Shown here piece by piece: positions 62,910-64,000 of a stretch of 64,000 nucleotides of DNA. The notes below the pieces were generated by a model that was not told where the DNA came from, ran no database searches, and worked only from the letters and a program-made list of their open reading frames with translations. Within the stretch, counting starts at the first letter, position 1. Every line of letters starts with the position of its first letter. This DNA is from Casuarius casuarius (taxonomy: Eukaryota; Chordata; Aves; Casuariiformes; Casuariidae). A program made the translations under genes and the position numbers. The DNA is taken from contig PTFA01000092.1 of the NCBI GenBank assembly GCA_003342895.1, positions 1,615,371 to 1,679,370 on the forward strand, given 5' to 3'.

Positions 62910-64000
62910 AGAGAAAATGTATTTAAGGACCGTCAGACGATGTCCGGCTAGGGGAGATCTTACTTCGAAGCCTTGCGTGTGTTTAATTTTTCGGTAAGCG
63001 AGGCGCTTCTTCGTCGCTGCCTAATTATTTATGCCTCCCCCCGCCAAACACGCGCACATGCAGTGTATGTACACGCACACACACGCACACACTGATTTTA
63101 TGACGGGAAGCGCAAGCCGGTGGGTTTCTGCACGACCTGATTTTCCATCTAGAGCAACTTGTACGGCCGGCAGCACTACGCGTTCTCGGCGCAGACTGGC
63201 TTTCGGGCGAGGGTTGGGTTGTGCGTGTGCATTTCCAGGCACCGTGGTGTTTTACTTCTTCTTAGGAAGGGGATGAGGAGGGGGAGGCAGGGACGGCCGT
63301 TTCGATGGGAGACGCAGCCTTCTTGTTGCAGCCCAAAGTCTCCCTCGCCGCAGCAGCGTGAGCAGTTCCCGGACAGCTGGGTGACAACCGCTGCAGGAGA
63401 GGTCTCGTCCCTGCCCCGCTCCGCCAAAACAATGGTTCTGTGGACGGCGTCTCCCTTCCGCGAGCTCTGCCGGGCCGAGGGGAAAACGGCCTCCACGTAA
63501 CGTTTTGTGAAAAGAGCGGCTGGCGGGCCGTGTTTGACTAGCTGCGGACTAACAGAAATAGCGGCGAGGTGAAATATCACCTTCCCAGCTCAAGAGCCAT
63601 GTTTAAAAGGCAGCCACAGCCTTGCGAGCCTTCGTCCCTGTTTGCGTGCGGTTTTTCTTTCCCGTCTGTAACGGTGCAGTTTATGACATGGGCACTAAAC
63701 AGGAGAAAATCAGTGCTTGACGTTACGCAGCAAAGGGAATTTTCCCTTCGCTTTTCGTCCTCTGAAACTTTTTTTTTTCCAAATCTGCTTATTTACAGCC
63801 TGTTCTGCGTTGACCTATTTACTCCAGCGACCAAGACCCTCGATCTCGTATCGATTTTAAAGAAAACAACCTACACCAACGCACACGAGGGGAAGCGCCC
63901 TTCCCTCGGGGGCAGAGGCGAGCGGCCGCGGGGCTCCGCACCCGGCCCCGGCGCTGCTGCGGGCCGGGCCGCTGCCGTGCCGGGTGGCCGGGGCAGGAGG
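62910..64000. other. GC-rich DNA to the window end, no gene recognised
   Basis: CpG density rises again, strongly after 63,880, suggesting another CpG island that continues past the window. A CA-type run lies at about 63071-63091. In human the next elements this way are HAR1A/HAR1B and then BHLHE23; I recognise neither here. Confidence 0.5.

Noticed and set aside
62910..64000. HAR1 or BHLHE23 in the terminal GC-rich segment
   Set aside because: Synteny predicts them in this direction, but no matching sequence or bHLH coding region is visible; they probably lie beyond the window.

Overview
This is vertebrate nuclear DNA, most likely from a bird. Genes are split into exons with GT-AG introns, interspersed repeats are very sparse, and one recognisable fragment of a CR1-type LINE (the main bird and reptile retroposon) is present. 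The gene order BIRC7 - YTHDF1 - mir-124-3 matches human 20q13.33. A crocodile or turtle is not excluded. I see no prokaryotic or viral gene system and no CRISPR-like array.

Layout. Positions 1-5.3 kb hold no gene I can support. BIRC7, an inhibitor-of-apoptosis protein with a RING E3 ligase domain, lies on the minus strand, with coding exons between 13,590 and 6,403. I reconstructed seven coding exons by matching splice sites and reading phase; they encode 413 residues with BIR, BIR, UBA and RING domains. This is fuller than human BIRC7, which has one BIR and no UBA. About 11.5 kb of AT-rich intergenic DNA follows, with two candidate conserved non-coding blocks and one unexplained coding-like stretch. 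A CpG island with a 345-base assembly gap (25,502-25,846) then carries the YTHDF1 promoter. YTHDF1 (m6A reader) runs on the plus strand from its ATG at 25,957 to its stop at 41,143 in five coding exons encoding 561 residues.

From 42.6 to 58 kb there is no recognisable gene. The notable items there are a CR1 remnant near 56.3 kb and, right next to it, a near-perfect 31-bp-arm hairpin. GC content then rises into a CpG-rich domain that holds the mir-124-3 hairpin on the minus strand (60,411-60,484), the brain-enriched microRNA that represses non-neuronal transcripts. Upstream of it (higher coordinates) lies a compact CCAAT/CRE cluster (about 61.86-61.91 kb), a MEF2-type site and a TATA-like element (about 62.14-62.19 kb). 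Downstream, a minus-strand AATAAA with a GU-rich tail (about 59.57 kb) could end the primary transcript.

The three genes act separately: apoptosis control and ubiquitination, reading of methylated mRNA, and neuronal microRNA repression. The more novel-looking points are the full-domain BIRC7 with two exons whose skipping would have opposite outcomes, the hairpin at 56.7 kb, the predicted compact mir-124-3 transcription unit, and an upstream ORF overlapping the YTHDF1 start codon.
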